Notes: generated by a model from the sequence alone, not told the origin. A DNA stretch of 48,196 bases from Paucisalibacillus globulus DSM 18846 (GCF_000482485.1 NZ_AXVK01000033.1:1-48196); one strand, 5' to 3'. Numbered from the stretch's first letter, positions 9,509-17,853 are shown. Translations and numbers: made by a program.

Positions 9509-10978
9509 ATGACAAACGAAGTTCGCGTGCGCTATGCACCAAGCCCGACTGGCCATTTACATATAGGAAATGCAAGAACAGCACTATTTAACTATCTATA
9601 CGCCAAACACTTTAATGGAAAATTCATCATCCGAGTGGAAGATACAGATGAAAAACGTAACGTAGAAGGCGGAGAGGAAAGCCAGAATAAATTCCTTAAA
9701 TGGTTAGGGATAGAGTGGGATGAGGGAGCAGATGTTGGCGGAGAATACGGTCCATATCGTCAAATGGAACGCCTTGATATTTATAATAAGTATGTTAATG
9801 AGCTATTAGAGAAGGGATTAGCTTATAAATGCTATATGTCAGAGGAAGAATTAGAAGCAGAACGTGAGGAACAAATTGCGAGTGGCAAACCACCGAAATA
9901 TTCCGGGAAACATCGTGATTTAACTCCTGAACAAATTGCTGCATATGAAGCGGAAGGACGTAAAGCTAGTATCCGTTTCCGTGTTCCTGATCATGTAACC
10001 TATAAATTTAATGATATTGTTCGTAATGAAATTAAGTTTGAATCTAGTGATTTTGGTGACTGGGTAATGGTGAAGCAAAATGGAGTTCCGACCTATAACT
10101 TCGCTGTTGCTATTGATGATCATTTAATGAATATTACCCATGTCTTCCGTGGTGAAGAGCATATTTCAAATACACCTAAACAGCTAATGATATACCAAGC
10201 ATTTGGATGGGAAGCACCATTATTTGGTCATATGACATTAATCTTAAATGAAGACCGTAAAAAATTAAGTAAGCGTGATTCACATATTATCCAATTTATT
10301 GAGCAATACAAAAACCTTGGGTACTTACCAGAGGCGCTATTTAACTTTATTACGCTTCTTGGTTGGTCCCCAGGTGGCGAAGAAGAGATATTTACAAAGG
10401 AAAAGTTGATTGAAATTTTTGATTCAGAAAGACTATCTACATCGCCGGCGATATTTGATGTAAATAAATTAAAATGGATGAACGGCGAATATATTAAAGC
10501 ATCTAATCTTGAAAAAGTAATTGAACTTGCTTTACCACACTTAATTGAAGCGGGAAGACTTCCTGACAATATGGATGACCAAACCCGTAATTGGGCAGAA
10601 AAAGTGATTGGTTTATACCATGATCAATTACGCTATGGTCATGAAATCGTAGAGCTCACAGATTTATTCTTTAATAAAAAAGTTACCCTTGATGAAGCTG
10701 CTAAAGAAGTCTTAGCAGAAGAACAAGTACCTGAGGTATTACAAGTATTTACCGATAAATTAATACACTTAGATGAGTTTAATAAAGATACAATTAAAGA
10801 CCAAATAAAAGCAACACAAAAAGAAACAGGACATCGTGGTAAAAAGTTATTCATGCCAATTCGCGTAGCAACAACTGGTCAAACCCATGGCCCTGAACTA
10901 CCACTAGCAATCGAATTATTAGGTAAAGAAGTAATAGTAGAACGCCTTGATAATTTATTAAAAGAACTAGATGCTTGA
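9509..10978 (+). CDS. gltX: Glutamyl-tRNA synthetase
   Basis: This cytoplasmic class I aminoacyl-tRNA synthetase charges tRNA-Glu and, in Bacilli, also misacylates tRNA-Gln with Glu for later amidation by GatCAB. The 489-residue protein has [20 protein letters not shown] with the HIGH-type motif near residue 15, EDTDEKRN, the [15 protein letters not shown] segment, the KLSKRD form of KMSKS near residue 252, and the all-helical anticodon-binding C-terminus. The ATG follows AGAAGGAAGAG. It stands between the yacL terminator and the cysE T-box operon, whereas in B. subtilis it follows ispF and sits just before cysE. Confidence 0.98.
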   Translation: MTNEVRVRYAPSPTGHLHIGNARTALFNYLYAKHFNGKFIIRVEDTDEKRNVEGGEESQNKFLKWLGIEWDEGADVGGEYGPYRQMERLDIYNKYVNELLEKGLAYKCYMSEEELEAEREEQIASGKPPKYSGKHRDLTPEQIAAYEAEGRKASIRFRVPDHVTYKFNDIVRNEIKFESSDFGDWVMVKQNGVPTYNFAVAIDDHLMNITHVFRGEEHISNTPKQLMIYQAFGWEAPLFGHMTLILNEDRKKLSKRDSHIIQFIEQYKNLGYLPEALFNFITLLGWSPGGEEEIFTKEKLIEIFDSERLSTSPAIFDVNKLKWMNGEYIKASNLEKVIELALPHLIEAGRLPDNMDDQTRNWAEKVIGLYHDQLRYGHEIVELTDLFFNKKVTLDEAAKEVLAEEQVPEVLQVFTDKLIHLDEFNKDTIKDQIKATQKETGHRGKKLFMPIRVATTGQTHGPELPLAIELLGKEVIVERLDNLLKELDA

Positions 10979-11158
10979 TTAAGACCTTTGTGACCGACAT
11001 TCTGTTGGTCCGAGGTTCTCCAACCTCCCATGGCAAGGTAGACACTGTGATGGTTCTTTTGGGCAGATGTCGTCCTGGTACTGGAAATGAAAGCGGAGTG
11101 TATGTCGACTGCGGGTAACGTCAGAAAGAGTTTAATTCGAAAAATATGAGCAATCCAA
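10979..11158. other. GC-richer intergenic segment between gltX and the cysE promoter
   Basis: This stretch is visibly richer in G+C than its surroundings and carries no credible gene. It contains a perfect GAGGTT-CTCC-AACCTC hairpin (11011-11026), preceded by a GACC/GGTC pairing, then copy B of the GTGTAT motif (11095-11115). No T-run follows the hairpin, so it is not a standard terminator. It could be an untranslated RNA segment or the remains of a small repeat. Confidence 0.4.
11095..11115 (+). repeat. Intergenic GTGTAT...GCGG motif, copy B
   Basis: GGA-GTGTAT-GTCGACTGCGGG aligns without gaps to copies A, C and D. It lies 43 bases upstream of the -35 of the cysE promoter, so a transcript from that promoter would not contain it. 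Confidence 0.5.
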
Positions 11159-11187
11159 TTCACATTTCACCCAAACTATAATATAGT
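11159..11187 (+). promoter_or_regulatory. Promoter of the cysE-cysS operon
   Basis: TTCACA (11159-11164), 17 bases, TATAGT (11182-11187) is the best match; an overlapping TATAAT at 11177-11182 lacks a good -35. Transcription would begin just before the T-box leader. Confidence 0.5.
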
Positions 11188-11204
11188 ATTAATACATTAA
11201 TAAA

Positions 11205-11440
11205 GAACGTTGAAAAGGGAAAGTAATAGACAGTAGATTACACAGAGAGAATCACCTTGGCTGGGAGTGATTTTTATCGCTGACTATGAAGTGCCCCTTG
11301 GAGTCCGTTATGGAAAGGTACAGTACATAACGGCGGTTCTCTACCGTTATGAGAGCATAAGTTGGAAGGCGACTGCCTTCAAACAGAGTGGAACCGCGCT
11401 AAAAGCGTCTCTGTGTATTTACACAGAGACGCTTTTTTTG
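11205..11440 (+). promoter_or_regulatory. Cysteine-specific T-box leader with terminator
   Basis: The conserved T-box core AGAGTGGAACCGCG is at 11385-11398. Stem I features are visible: AGAGAG followed by a GGCTGGGAG segment, and a specifier loop GAAGTGCCCC with the cysteine codon TGC at 11292-11294. The terminator is a 16-bp stem (11401-11416 with 11421-11436) and a T-run; the T-box bases can form the competing antiterminator. Uncharged tRNA-Cys should bind and allow read-through into cysE-cysS, consistent with both genes serving cysteine supply and charging. Confidence 0.95.
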
Positions 11441-11478
11441 TTTATTATAGACAAAATTTTAGTTTAGGGGGATGGAAG

Positions 11479-12126
11479 ATGGGGTTTTTAAAACGGATGA
11501 AGGAAGACATGGATGTGGTATTTGAACAAGATCCCGCAGCAAGAACCTATATAGAAGTGTTTTTAACATATTCTGGATTACATGCCATATGGTCCCATCA
11601 TTTTGCTCATTGGTTCTTTAAGCGTAAACTATATTTCATTGCCCGTTCTATCTCACAGGTCAGTCGCTTTTTTACTGGAATAGAAATCCACCCAGGAGCC
11701 AAGATTGGAAGACGCTTTTTTATTGACCATGGTATGGGTGTGGTTATTGGCGAAACCTGTGAAATTGGGAATAATGTAACTGTGTTTCAAGGTGTTACAT
11801 TAGGTGGAACCGGAAAGGAAAAAGGAAAACGGCATCCTACAATTAAAGATAATGCACTAATTGCATCAGGGGCAAAGGTATTAGGATCTATCACTATAGG
11901 GGAGAACGCAAAAATAGGTGCGGGTTCAGTAGTATTGAAAGATGTCCCTGACGATTCAACCGTCGTTGGTATTCCGGGTAAAGTAGTCATTAGAGATGGA
12001 AAAAGAGTAAGTCGTGATTTAAATCATCATAGATTACCAGACCCGGTGGAGGATCGTTGTAAGGAATTACAAAATGAAATCAATATGTTAAAAGAGGAAA
12101 TTGTAAAACTAAAGGAAGGGAACTAG
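11479..12126 (+). CDS. cysE: Serine O-acetyltransferase
   Basis: CysE acetylates L-serine with acetyl-CoA to O-acetylserine, the first committed step of cysteine synthesis. The product of 215 residues has the helical N-terminal part followed by left-handed beta-helix hexapeptide repeats, including [20 protein letters not shown] with the catalytic His region, [19 protein letters not shown], and [19 protein letters not shown]. The ATG at 11479 is chosen because AGGGGG lies 7 bases upstream and [10 protein letters not shown] matches the family; a longer in-frame extension overlaps the T-box terminator and is not credible. cysS follows after 3 bases. Confidence 0.97.
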   Translation: MGFLKRMKEDMDVVFEQDPAARTYIEVFLTYSGLHAIWSHHFAHWFFKRKLYFIARSISQVSRFFTGIEIHPGAKIGRRFFIDHGMGVVIGETCEIGNNVTVFQGVTLGGTGKEKGKRHPTIKDNALIASGAKVLGSITIGENAKIGAGSVVLKDVPDDSTVVGIPGKVVIRDGKRVSRDLNHHRLPDPVEDRCKELQNEINMLKEEIVKLKEGN

Positions 12127-12129
12127 ATT

Positions 12130-13530
12130 ATGGCAATTACGATTTATAATACGTTATTAAGGGATAAACAGGAATTCAAACCAATTGAAGATGGGAAAGT
12201 ACGTATGTATGTATGTGGACCAACTGTTTATAACTATATCCATATTGGAAATGCCCGCCCGGCCATTGTATTTGATACAGTTAGAAGATATCTAGAGTAC
12301 AAGGGTTATCAAGTTGATTATGTTCTCAACTTTACTGATGTGGATGACAAAATTATTAAGCGAGCAAATGAATTAGGTGAAGATGTATTTGCTGTCTCCA
12401 ATCGTTATATTGACGCCTATTTAGAAGACGTTACAAGACTTGGGGTAAAAAAGGCTACTCATAATCCAAGGGTTACCAATACGATGCAAGAAATTATTGG
12501 ATTTATTGATAGCCTAGTGGGAAAGGGCTACGCCTACGTATCAGATGGTGATGTTTACTTTAAACCAAGAGCTTTTGATGGATATGGGAAACTCTCCCAT
12601 CAATCAATTGATGAGTTAAGATCTGGAGCTAGAATTCAAATAGGAGAAAAGAAGGATGATCCTTTAGATTTTGCATTGTGGAAAGGTGCAAAAGAGGGAG
12701 AAATTTCTTGGGATTCTCCTTGGGGAAAAGGCCGTCCAGGTTGGCATATAGAGTGTTCAGCTATGGCAAAAAAATACCTAGGTGAAACAATTGATATTCA
12801 TGCTGGTGGTCAAGACTTGACGTTTCCACATCATGAAAATGAAATTGCACAATCCGAGGCAAATAATGGTAAGTCTTTTGCCAACTATTGGATGCATAAT
12901 GGGTATATTAATATTAATAATGAAAAAATGTCGAAGTCCCTTGGGAACTTTGTATTAACCAGAGACCTATTAGAGAATCATGATCCAAACGTTATTCGTT
13001 TCTTTATGTTAAGTGTCCATTATCGTCATCCAATTAATTTTTCTGAGGAGCTATTAGAATCTGCGAAAAACAGTTTGGAAAGAATAATAACATCTTATCA
13101 AAACTTAGAGCATCGGAAAGTATCCAGTACAAATCTTGATAAAAAGGGACAAGAATGGCTAGATAAAATTGATGTATATAAACAACGTTTTGAAGTGGAA
13201 ATGGACGATGATTTTAATACTGCAAATGCTATTTCCGTACTTTTTGATTTAACGAAAGAGGCAAATGTTTATTTGAATCAAGATCATACTTCCGATAAAG
13301 TTATTACTCGCTTCCAAGAGATGATTCATGGCTTCCTTGAAGTATTAGGAGTAACGATACAAAATGAGGAGTCACTATTGGATGAAGAGATTGAGGTACT
13401 AATTGTAGAAAGAGATGAGGCAAGAAAAGCACGTGATTTTACTCGTGCGGATGAGATTCGTGACTTATTAAAAGATAAGAATATTATTTTAGAGGATACA
13501 CCACAAGGGGTACGTTGGAAGAGGGGCTAA
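12130..13530 (+). CDS. cysS: Cysteinyl-tRNA synthetase
   Basis: This class I synthetase attaches cysteine to tRNA-Cys. The 466-residue protein has the zinc and HIGH region [19 protein letters not shown] (Cys near residue 29), the second zinc ligands in [10 protein letters not shown] and [10 protein letters not shown], and KMSKSLGNF near residue 266. The length is normal. It is governed by the upstream cysteine T-box, so low charged tRNA-Cys raises its own synthetase. A ribosome binding site AAGGAAGGG precedes the ATG at 12130 inside the end of cysE, and mrnC follows after 4 bases. Confidence 0.98.
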   Translation: MAITIYNTLLRDKQEFKPIEDGKVRMYVCGPTVYNYIHIGNARPAIVFDTVRRYLEYKGYQVDYVLNFTDVDDKIIKRANELGEDVFAVSNRYIDAYLEDVTRLGVKKATHNPRVTNTMQEIIGFIDSLVGKGYAYVSDGDVYFKPRAFDGYGKLSHQSIDELRSGARIQIGEKKDDPLDFALWKGAKEGEISWDSPWGKGRPGWHIECSAMAKKYLGETIDIHAGGQDLTFPHHENEIAQSEANNGKSFANYWMHNGYININNEKMSKSLGNFVLTRDLLENHDPNVIRFFMLSVHYRHPINFSEELLESAKNSLERIITSYQNLEHRKVSSTNLDKKGQEWLDKIDVYKQRFEVEMDDDFNTANAISVLFDLTKEANVYLNQDHTSDKVITRFQEMIHGFLEVLGVTIQNEESLLDEEIEVLIVERDEARKARDFTRADEIRDLLKDKNIILEDTPQGVRWKRG

Positions 13531-13534
13531 GCCG

Positions 13535-13933
13535 ATGGAATCTGATATTAAACAAATGAAAAGCTTGGCCCTCGCCTATATGGGTGATGCTGTTTATGAG
13601 GTATATGTACGAGAACACTTATTAGAAAAAGGAACTGTTAAACCAAACCAACTTCATCAAGAAGCGATTACCTTTGTTTCAGCCAAAGCCCAAAATGCTG
13701 TTTTGAGAGACTGGTTGGACCAAGGTATCCTTTCTGAAGAAGAGGCGAGTATTGTAGCTAGGGGTCGAAATGCAAAATCTGGTTCTGTTCCGAAACATAC
13801 AAGTGTACAAACGTATCGTTATTCGACGGCATTCGAAGCTTTGATTGGCTTTCATTATTTATCTAAGAACGAGTCCCGTCTGCAAGAGTTATTGAAATTA
13901 GCTATTAAAAATTTGGAAGGGAGGAAGCCTTAA
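13535..13933 (+). CDS. mrnC: Mini-ribonuclease III
   Basis: Mini-III is a dimeric double-strand-specific RNase with only the catalytic RNase III domain; in B. subtilis it matures both ends of 23S rRNA precursors. The 132-residue product keeps the catalytic signature as [13 protein letters not shown] near residue 15-27 and the second acidic helix in [12 protein letters not shown] near residue 105, and has no dsRNA-binding domain. It lies between cysS and rlmB with almost no spacing, and its stop overlaps the rlmB start by one base, so it is translated from the cysE operon mRNA. Confidence 0.95.
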   Translation: MESDIKQMKSLALAYMGDAVYEVYVREHLLEKGTVKPNQLHQEAITFVSAKAQNAVLRDWLDQGILSEEEASIVARGRNAKSGSVPKHTSVQTYRYSTAFEALIGFHYLSKNESRLQELLKLAIKNLEGRKP

Positions 13934-14676
13934 TGGAACAGGAAATGATTATGGGAAAAAACCCTGTTATTGAAGCACTTAAATCTGGTCGTTCGGTTAA
14001 TAAGGTTTTAATATCGGATCAATTAAATTCAAATTCACAAGGGAAAATAATGCAACTTGGCAAAACAGCCGGAACAATTGTTCAAAAGGTTCCTAGAAAT
14101 AAACTTGATCACTTGACTGATGGGAATCATCAAGGTGTAATTGCCTATGTTGCTTCCTACCAATATGCTTCACTAGATGATTTGTTTCGGAGAGCAAAGG
14201 AAAGAAATGAGGAACCATTTTTTATAATTTTGGACGAGTTAGAAGATCCTCATAACTTAGGTTCTATTTTAAGGACGGCTGATGCTACTGGTGCACACGG
14301 AGTTATTATTCCGAAACGGCGTTCAGTAGGGTTAACCGCAACAGTGGCAAAAACAGCAGCGGGTGCTCTGGAGCATATCCCTGTTGTTCGTGTTACCAAT
14401 ATTGCAAGTACAATTGATGAGTTAAAGAGCGAGAATATATGGGTTGTTGGCACAGAAGCGGAAGCAACAGAAGACTATAGAAAGCTTGAGGGTACACTTC
14501 CTATTGCAATAGTAATTGGTAATGAAGGAAAAGGTATGAGTAGACTTGTCAGGCAAAAGTGTGATTGGACTGTTAGCTTACCAATGAAAGGTGAGGTTTC
14601 ATCTCTTAATGCCTCCGTTGCTTGTAGTTTACTGTTATATGAGGTTTTCAGGAAAAGGTTCCCAGCTGGTGTTTAG
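13933..14676 (+). CDS. rlmB: 23S rRNA (guanosine 2'-O) methyltransferase, RlmB/TrmH family
   Basis: The 247-residue SPOUT-class enzyme has an L30e-like N-terminal RNA-binding domain (about residues 1-75) and a knotted SAM-binding domain. Motifs seen are LDELEDPHNLGSILRTADA near residue 101, IPKRRSVGLTATVAKTAAGA, and the C-terminal GNEGKGMSRL and LNASVACSLLLYEV. RlmB methylates G2251 of 23S rRNA in E. coli; the B. subtilis orthologue at this site is usually named YacO/RlmB. The exact target here is inferred. The ATG overlaps the mrnC stop in TAATG. Confidence 0.93.
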   Translation: MEQEMIMGKNPVIEALKSGRSVNKVLISDQLNSNSQGKIMQLGKTAGTIVQKVPRNKLDHLTDGNHQGVIAYVASYQYASLDDLFRRAKERNEEPFFIILDELEDPHNLGSILRTADATGAHGVIIPKRRSVGLTATVAKTAAGALEHIPVVRVTNIASTIDELKSENIWVVGTEAEATEDYRKLEGTLPIAIVIGNEGKGMSRLVRQKCDWTVSLPMKGEVSSLNASVACSLLLYEVFRKRFPAGV

Positions 14677-14678
14677 TT

Positions 14679-15188
14679 ATGGTTGTATTGATAGTTGATG
14701 GTTACAACATTATCGGTGATTGGGATGAACTTAAGTTATTGAAACAGAAGGATATGAGCCAGGCCCGAGACCGCCTTATCGAGTTAATGGCCGAATACCA
14801 GGCATATTCTGGGTGTCGTGTCATCATCGTGTTTGATGCATACTATGTTCGGGGGATTGAAAGCAAGCTTAAGCAATTTAAGGTAGAAATTATTTATACA
14901 AAGGAGAAGGAAACGGCAGACGAGTGTATTGAACGGTTAGTAAAAAAGTTAAAAAACGTTAAGACTCGAGTCTATGTCGCAACTTCTGATTATACAGAAC
15001 AAAGGGTTACATTTGGACAAGGTGCACTTAGGAAATCGGCAAGAGAATTAGCAATTGAACTAGAAAACCTAAACCGAGAAATTAGTAATAGTGTAATCAA
15101 ACATGAAAACTCAAAGCCTAAATCAAAAATACCACTACCAGACGATATATTAGAGAAGTTTGAAAAATGGAGAAGAGGGGATATGTAG
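14679..15188 (+). CDS. rae1: Rae1 (YacP), ribosome-associated NYN-domain endoribonuclease
   Basis: The 169-residue product is of the YacP family. It has an NYN/PIN-like fold with the acidic active-site residues in VLIVDGYNIIGDW near residues 3-15, VIIVFDAYYV near residue 48, and VYVATSDYTEQ near residue 101. In B. subtilis this protein, Rae1, enters the ribosomal A site and cuts certain mRNAs. It starts 2 bases after rlmB and ends the T-box operon. No clear terminator follows, though a T-rich stretch lies at 15209-15223. Confidence 0.9.
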   Translation: MVVLIVDGYNIIGDWDELKLLKQKDMSQARDRLIELMAEYQAYSGCRVIIVFDAYYVRGIESKLKQFKVEIIYTKEKETADECIERLVKKLKNVKTRVYVATSDYTEQRVTFGQGALRKSARELAIELENLNREISNSVIKHENSKPKSKIPLPDDILEKFEKWRRGDM

Positions 15189-15321
15189 ACTAGTGCATTC
15201 CCTGATTCTCTTTTATTTTTTTATCACATTTTCGAGAGGTATAAAGATTAAACTGGTGTTTCTGGAGCGGTTGACCAGATTATTTTAATGATTTTCAAGA
15301 AACGTTAGAAAATTAAAGCTA

Positions 15322-15350
15322 TTGAGTTATCAAAGCGCTTACGGTATAAT
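15322..15350 (+). promoter_or_regulatory. sigH promoter with an overlapping cre-like site
   Basis: TTGAGT (15322-15327), 17 bases, TATAAT (15345-15350) is a good sigma-A promoter. Within its spacer, TCAAAGCGCTTACG (15330-15343) matches the CcpA operator consensus TGWAANCGNTNWCA at all but the second and last positions. A bound CcpA would block RNA polymerase. The promoter is likely; the operator is a prediction. Confidence 0.65.
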
Positions 15351-15389
15351 TGTTTGTAAAAATTGACTTTGTGTCAAGGGGGCATCCGG

Positions 15390-16040
15390 ATGAACATCAA
15401 GCAATTAATCAAAGACAAAGACAAACTACTTACGCTTGATGATGACGATATATTAGAACTGGTACATCAAGGAGACAATCAGGCGCTAGACTATCTTATA
15501 CATAAATATAAAAACTTTGTCCGGGCAAAAGCTAGAACCTATTTCTTAATCGGAGCAGATAAAGAGGATATCATCCAGGAAGGAATGATAGGCCTTTATA
15601 AAGCTATCCGTGATTATAATGAGGACAAGCTTACTTCATTTAAAGCATTTGCTGAGTTATGTATTACTAGACAAATTATTACAGCAATTAAGACGGCTAC
15701 AAGACAAAAACATATTCCGTTAAATTCATATGTCTCATTGGACAAGCCTATTTATGATGAAGAGTCTGATCGAACATTACTTGATGTGATTGCGGGTTCA
15801 ACAGAAATTGACCCACAAGAATTACTAGTAAATCAAGAAAAGTTTGGTGATATGGAGATTAAACTTTCTGAGTTATTAAGTGAATTTGAGAGAGGCGTTC
15901 TCCGACTATATCTTGAAGGAAGAACATATCAAGAAATATCAGCAGAATTAAAACGACATGTAAAATCTATTGATAATGCACTCCAGCGAGTAAAAAGAAA
16001 GCTGGAACAATTAATGGAAACAAATGAAGTGAATCTCTAG
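15390..16040 (+). CDS. sigH: RNA polymerase sigma-H factor
   Basis: SigH directs transcription of early stationary-phase, competence and sporulation genes. The product of 216 residues has region 2 with FVRAKARTYFLIGADKEDII and the LTSFKAFAELCITRQI helix, and a region 4 helix-turn-helix in YQEISAELKRHVKSIDNAL near residues 176-194. The ATG at 15390 is preferred because AAGGGGG lies 7 bases upstream; the in-frame TTG at 15363 would add residues with no homology. Its presence suggests a spore-forming lineage. It stands alone with its own promoter, between rae1 and rpmG as in B. subtilis. Confidence 0.97.
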   Translation: MNIKQLIKDKDKLLTLDDDDILELVHQGDNQALDYLIHKYKNFVRAKARTYFLIGADKEDIIQEGMIGLYKAIRDYNEDKLTSFKAFAELCITRQIITAIKTATRQKHIPLNSYVSLDKPIYDEESDRTLLDVIAGSTEIDPQELLVNQEKFGDMEIKLSELLSEFERGVLRLYLEGRTYQEISAELKRHVKSIDNALQRVKRKLEQLMETNEVNL

Positions 16041-16046
16041 CTGGCG

Positions 16047-16075
16047 TTGACACAACTGGACAACCATGCTACATT
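16047..16075 (+). promoter_or_regulatory. Promoter of rpmG
   Basis: TTGACA (16047-16052), 17 bases, TACATT (16070-16075), with a TG extension (TGC) directly before the -10. It starts only 7 bases after the sigH stop codon. Confidence 0.75.
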
Positions 16076-16112
16076 AATATGAGAATAACCCTAAGAAATT
16101 CGGGGTGAAATT

Positions 16113-16262
16113 ATGACGAATAAAGTTATACTAGCGTGTGCAATCTGTTCTAGCAGAAATTATACAACTAGCAAAAATGTATCCACACAAACAACTCGCA
16201 TGGAAGTGCGTAAATATTGTAAGACATGTGGGCAACATACATTGCATCGCGAAACAAAATAA
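16113..16262 (+). CDS. rpmG: 50S ribosomal protein L33 (zinc form)
   Basis: This 49-residue gene reads [12 protein letters not shown] at its start and HTLHRETK at its end, matching bacterial L33. Two CxxC pairs (Cys9/12 and Cys36/39) should bind zinc, so it is the C+ form rather than the zinc-free paralogue that many Bacillaceae make under zinc limitation. L33 sits near the E site of the 50S subunit. The ATG follows GGGGTG with good spacing. Its position between sigH and secE is conserved in Bacillus. Confidence 0.95.
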   Translation: MTNKVILACAICSSRNYTTSKNVSTQTTRMEVRKYCKTCGQHTLHRETK

Positions 16263-16264
16263 TT

Positions 16265-16273
16265 TGATATAAT
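16265..16273 (+). promoter_or_regulatory. Extended -10 promoter candidate for secE
   Basis: TGATATAAT is an extended -10 (TG-N-TATAAT) starting 3 bases after the rpmG stop. A -35 is not clear at normal distance (TTGCAT is 20 bases away), which extended -10 promoters can tolerate. Confidence 0.45.
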
Positions 16274-16316
16274 AGTTTACGCATTTTCGAGGCTTTAGTT
16301 TGGGGAGGGCACAAGC

Positions 16317-16490
16317 ATGTTTAAGTTTCTATCAAATGTATCTAGAGAAATGAAAAAAGTTAGCTGGCCAAAAAGCAAAGAATTAACAAGTTATACAGTA
16401 GTTGTTATTTCTACTGTAGTATTTATGGCTATTTTCTTTGGAGTAATTGATTTAGGGATTTCAGAGCTCTTGAACTTATTTTTTGAATAA
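16317..16490 (+). CDS. secE: SecE, preprotein translocase subunit
   Basis: SecE clamps SecY in the SecYEG export channel. The 57-residue product is the short, single-span form typical of Gram-positives: an amphipathic N-terminal helix containing SREMKKVSWPKSKEL (the conserved VxWP motif) and one membrane segment of about 20 residues (TSYTVVVISTVVFMAIFFGV). The ATG follows GGGGAGGG. It lies upstream of nusG as in most bacteria, but a terminator separates the two here. Confidence 0.96.
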   Translation: MFKFLSNVSREMKKVSWPKSKELTSYTVVVISTVVFMAIFFGVIDLGISELLNLFFE

Positions 16491-16504
16491 ATTTCCTATA
16501 AATA

Positions 16505-16513
16505 TGCTATAAT
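16505..16513 (+). promoter_or_regulatory. Extended -10 promoter candidate for nusG
   Basis: TGCTATAAT is a perfect extended -10 located 15 bases after the secE stop and 25 bases before the terminator stem. Transcripts starting near 16520 would meet the hairpin at once. No good -35 is seen. Confidence 0.45.
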
Positions 16514-16537
16514 GAAAAATGGATGCAATATTTGTTT

Positions 16538-16565
16538 AAAAACCCGGTTAATCGGGTTTTTTTAA
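16538..16565 (+). terminator. Terminator between secE and nusG
   Basis: AAAAACCCG (16538-16546) pairs with CGGGTTTTT (16553-16561) around a 6-base loop, followed by T bases. It could end secE transcription or, together with the promoter-like element just upstream, act as an attenuator in the nusG leader. Confidence 0.85.
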
Positions 16566-16605
16566 TATGAATTTTTATTGTTTTTAATTGTGATTCACCT
16601 ATAAA

Positions 16606-16636
16606 GGGAGGGACGGGCAATTATTGTCCTATAATA
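16606..16636 (+). promoter_or_regulatory. nusG translation start region with hairpin-bridged ribosome binding site
   Basis: The only strong Shine-Dalgarno, GGGAGG (16606-16611), lies 25 bases before the ATG at 16637, too far for normal use. GGGCAA (16615-16620) and UUGUCC (16624-16629) form a 6-bp hairpin with a UUA loop exactly between them. Folding it out brings the effective spacing to about 9-10 bases. No other in-frame start codon lies closer. Inferred from sequence only. Confidence 0.55.
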
Positions 16637-17170
16637 ATGGAGAAAAATTGGTATGTGGTTCATACTTATTCAGGGTATGAAAATAAAGTTAAAACAAATT
16701 TAGAGAAACGCGTGGAAACGATGGGTATGGAAGATAAAATCTTTCGTGTTATTGTTCCGGAAGAAGAAGAAACTGAAATCAAAAATGGTAAAAAGAAAGT
16801 ACAAAAAAAGAAAGTATTCCCTGGTTATGTTTTAACTGAAATGATCATGACAGATGATTCTTGGTATGTTGTTCGTAATACACCAGGAGTGACAGGTTTT
16901 ATTGGTTCAAGTGGTGGTGGAACAAAACCTACTCCGTTATTGCCGGGTGAAGCAGAAGCGATATTAAAACGAATGGGCATGGCAGAACCGATTGTTCAAG
17001 TTGATTTTGAATTAAAAGAAAATGTTCGTGTCAATGACGGACCATTTGCGAACTTCACTGGAACTATCGAACATATTGACATAGATAAGCAGAAAGTAAA
17101 AGTACATGTTAACATGTTCGGAAGAGAGACCCCAGTAGAACTAGATTTTGCACAAGTTGAGAAATTATAA
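16637..17170 (+). CDS. nusG: NusG, transcription elongation and pausing factor
   Basis: NusG binds RNA polymerase; in B. subtilis it stimulates sequence-specific pausing and supports Rho action. The 177-residue product has the NGN domain (about residues 1-115, starting MEKNWYVVHTYSGYENKVK and including KKKVFPGYVL and NTPGVTGFIG) and the C-terminal KOW domain (about 125-177, with VNDGPFANFTGTI and VNMFGRETPVEL). The ATG fits the family start exactly, although its ribosome binding site is distant. It precedes the L11 operon, as in most bacteria. Confidence 0.97.
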   Translation: MEKNWYVVHTYSGYENKVKTNLEKRVETMGMEDKIFRVIVPEEEETEIKNGKKKVQKKKVFPGYVLTEMIMTDDSWYVVRNTPGVTGFIGSSGGGTKPTPLLPGEAEAILKRMGMAEPIVQVDFELKENVRVNDGPFANFTGTIEHIDIDKQKVKVHVNMFGRETPVELDFAQVEKL

Positions 17171-17221
17171 TTTTTTTGTTGGGTTTGTATTAAGAAAAGT
17201 TTATGACAATGTATGTACCGG

Positions 17222-17239
17222 GTGTATCCGGGCTGCGGA
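17222..17239 (+). repeat. Intergenic GTGTAT...GCGG motif, copy C
   Basis: GTGTATCCGGGCTGCGGA shares its first 17 bases exactly with copy D at 28277. CCGG on both sides of GTGTAT can pair as a small hairpin. It lies 37 bases upstream of the rplK -35 box. Confidence 0.55.
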
Positions 17240-17276
17240 TATGTAAAGAGAGTTAACTGAAATTCGCGAACTGCAC

Positions 17277-17305
17277 TTGCATTTTTTTCTTATTCATGCT
17301 AAAAT
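17277..17305 (+). promoter_or_regulatory. Promoter of rplK-rplA
   Basis: TTGCAT (17277-17282), 17 bases, TAAAAT (17300-17305) with TGC before the -10. The predicted leader of about 90 bases holds the L1-like site. Confidence 0.75.
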
Positions 17306-17347
17306 TCTTTTGTTATTCATGCCCTCTAAGGAGGGAATGAAATTTGA

Positions 17348-17376
17348 GTGGGAGGGGAAAATCCCCAATTTACCAC
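17348..17376 (+). promoter_or_regulatory. L1-binding-site-like fold in the rplK leader
   Basis: GTGG (17348-17351) pairs with CCAC (17373-17376), and GGGG (17354-17357) pairs with CCCC (17363-17366). This leaves an asymmetric internal loop (GA opposite AATTTA). The string GTGGGAGG is also found in the L1-binding region of 23S rRNA. In E. coli L1 represses the L11 operon by binding such a leader; the same is inferred here. Confidence 0.6.
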
Positions 17377-17403
17377 ATCACGGACTTTAAGGAGGTGTGT
17401 CTC

Positions 17404-17829
17404 GTGGCTAAAAAAGTAATCAAATTAGTTAAATTGCAAATTCCAGCTGGTAAAGCGAATCCGGCTCCACCGGTAGGACCTGCACTTGGTCAAGCTGGTG
17501 TTAATATCATGGGATTCTGTAAGGAATTCAATGCACGTACACAGGATCAAGCTGGTTTAGTTATTCCGGTTGTTATCACTGTATACGAAGACCGTTCATT
17601 TACATTTATTACGAAAACTCCACCTGCTGCTGTATTGCTTAAAAAAGCGGCTGGTTTAGATTCAGGTTCTGGTGAGCCTAATAAAAACAAGGTTGCGACG
17701 TTAAAACGTGATAAAGTAAGAGAAATTGCAGAAACTAAGATGCCAGATTTAAACGCCGCTGACGTAGAAGCAGCGATGCGCATGGTTGAAGGAACTGCAC
17801 GAAGCATGGGTATTGTTATCGAAGACTAA
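17404..17829 (+). CDS. rplK: 50S ribosomal protein L11
   Basis: L11 forms the GTPase-associated centre with 23S rRNA and L10, and in B. subtilis-type bacteria it is also needed for RelA activation and is the thiostrepton site. The product of 141 residues has the N-terminal proline-rich domain ([20 protein letters not shown]) and the C-terminal rRNA-binding domain (ending [11 protein letters not shown]). The GTG at 17404 is chosen because AAGGAGGTG lies 6 bases upstream and [14 protein letters not shown] fits the family; the longer in-frame reading covers the leader fold. Confidence 0.98.
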   Translation: MAKKVIKLVKLQIPAGKANPAPPVGPALGQAGVNIMGFCKEFNARTQDQAGLVIPVVITVYEDRSFTFITKTPPAAVLLKKAAGLDSGSGEPNKNKVATLKRDKVREIAETKMPDLNAADVEAAMRMVEGTARSMGIVIED

Positions 17830-17853
17830 TACTCTTTCATTTACAAAATTGTT

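Noticed and set aside
10879-11163. Minus-strand ORF over the gltX end and the following gap
   Set aside because: No recognisable protein features, no ribosome binding site, and it overlaps gltX in antisense.
11362-11478. Upstream extension of cysE
   Set aside because: It would translate the T-box core and terminator; the start at 11479 has a proper binding site and family match.
15258-15280. A fifth copy of the GTGTAT motif before sigH
   Set aside because: GTGTTTCTGGAGCGG has a changed core and different spacing to GCGG, so it does not align with the other four.
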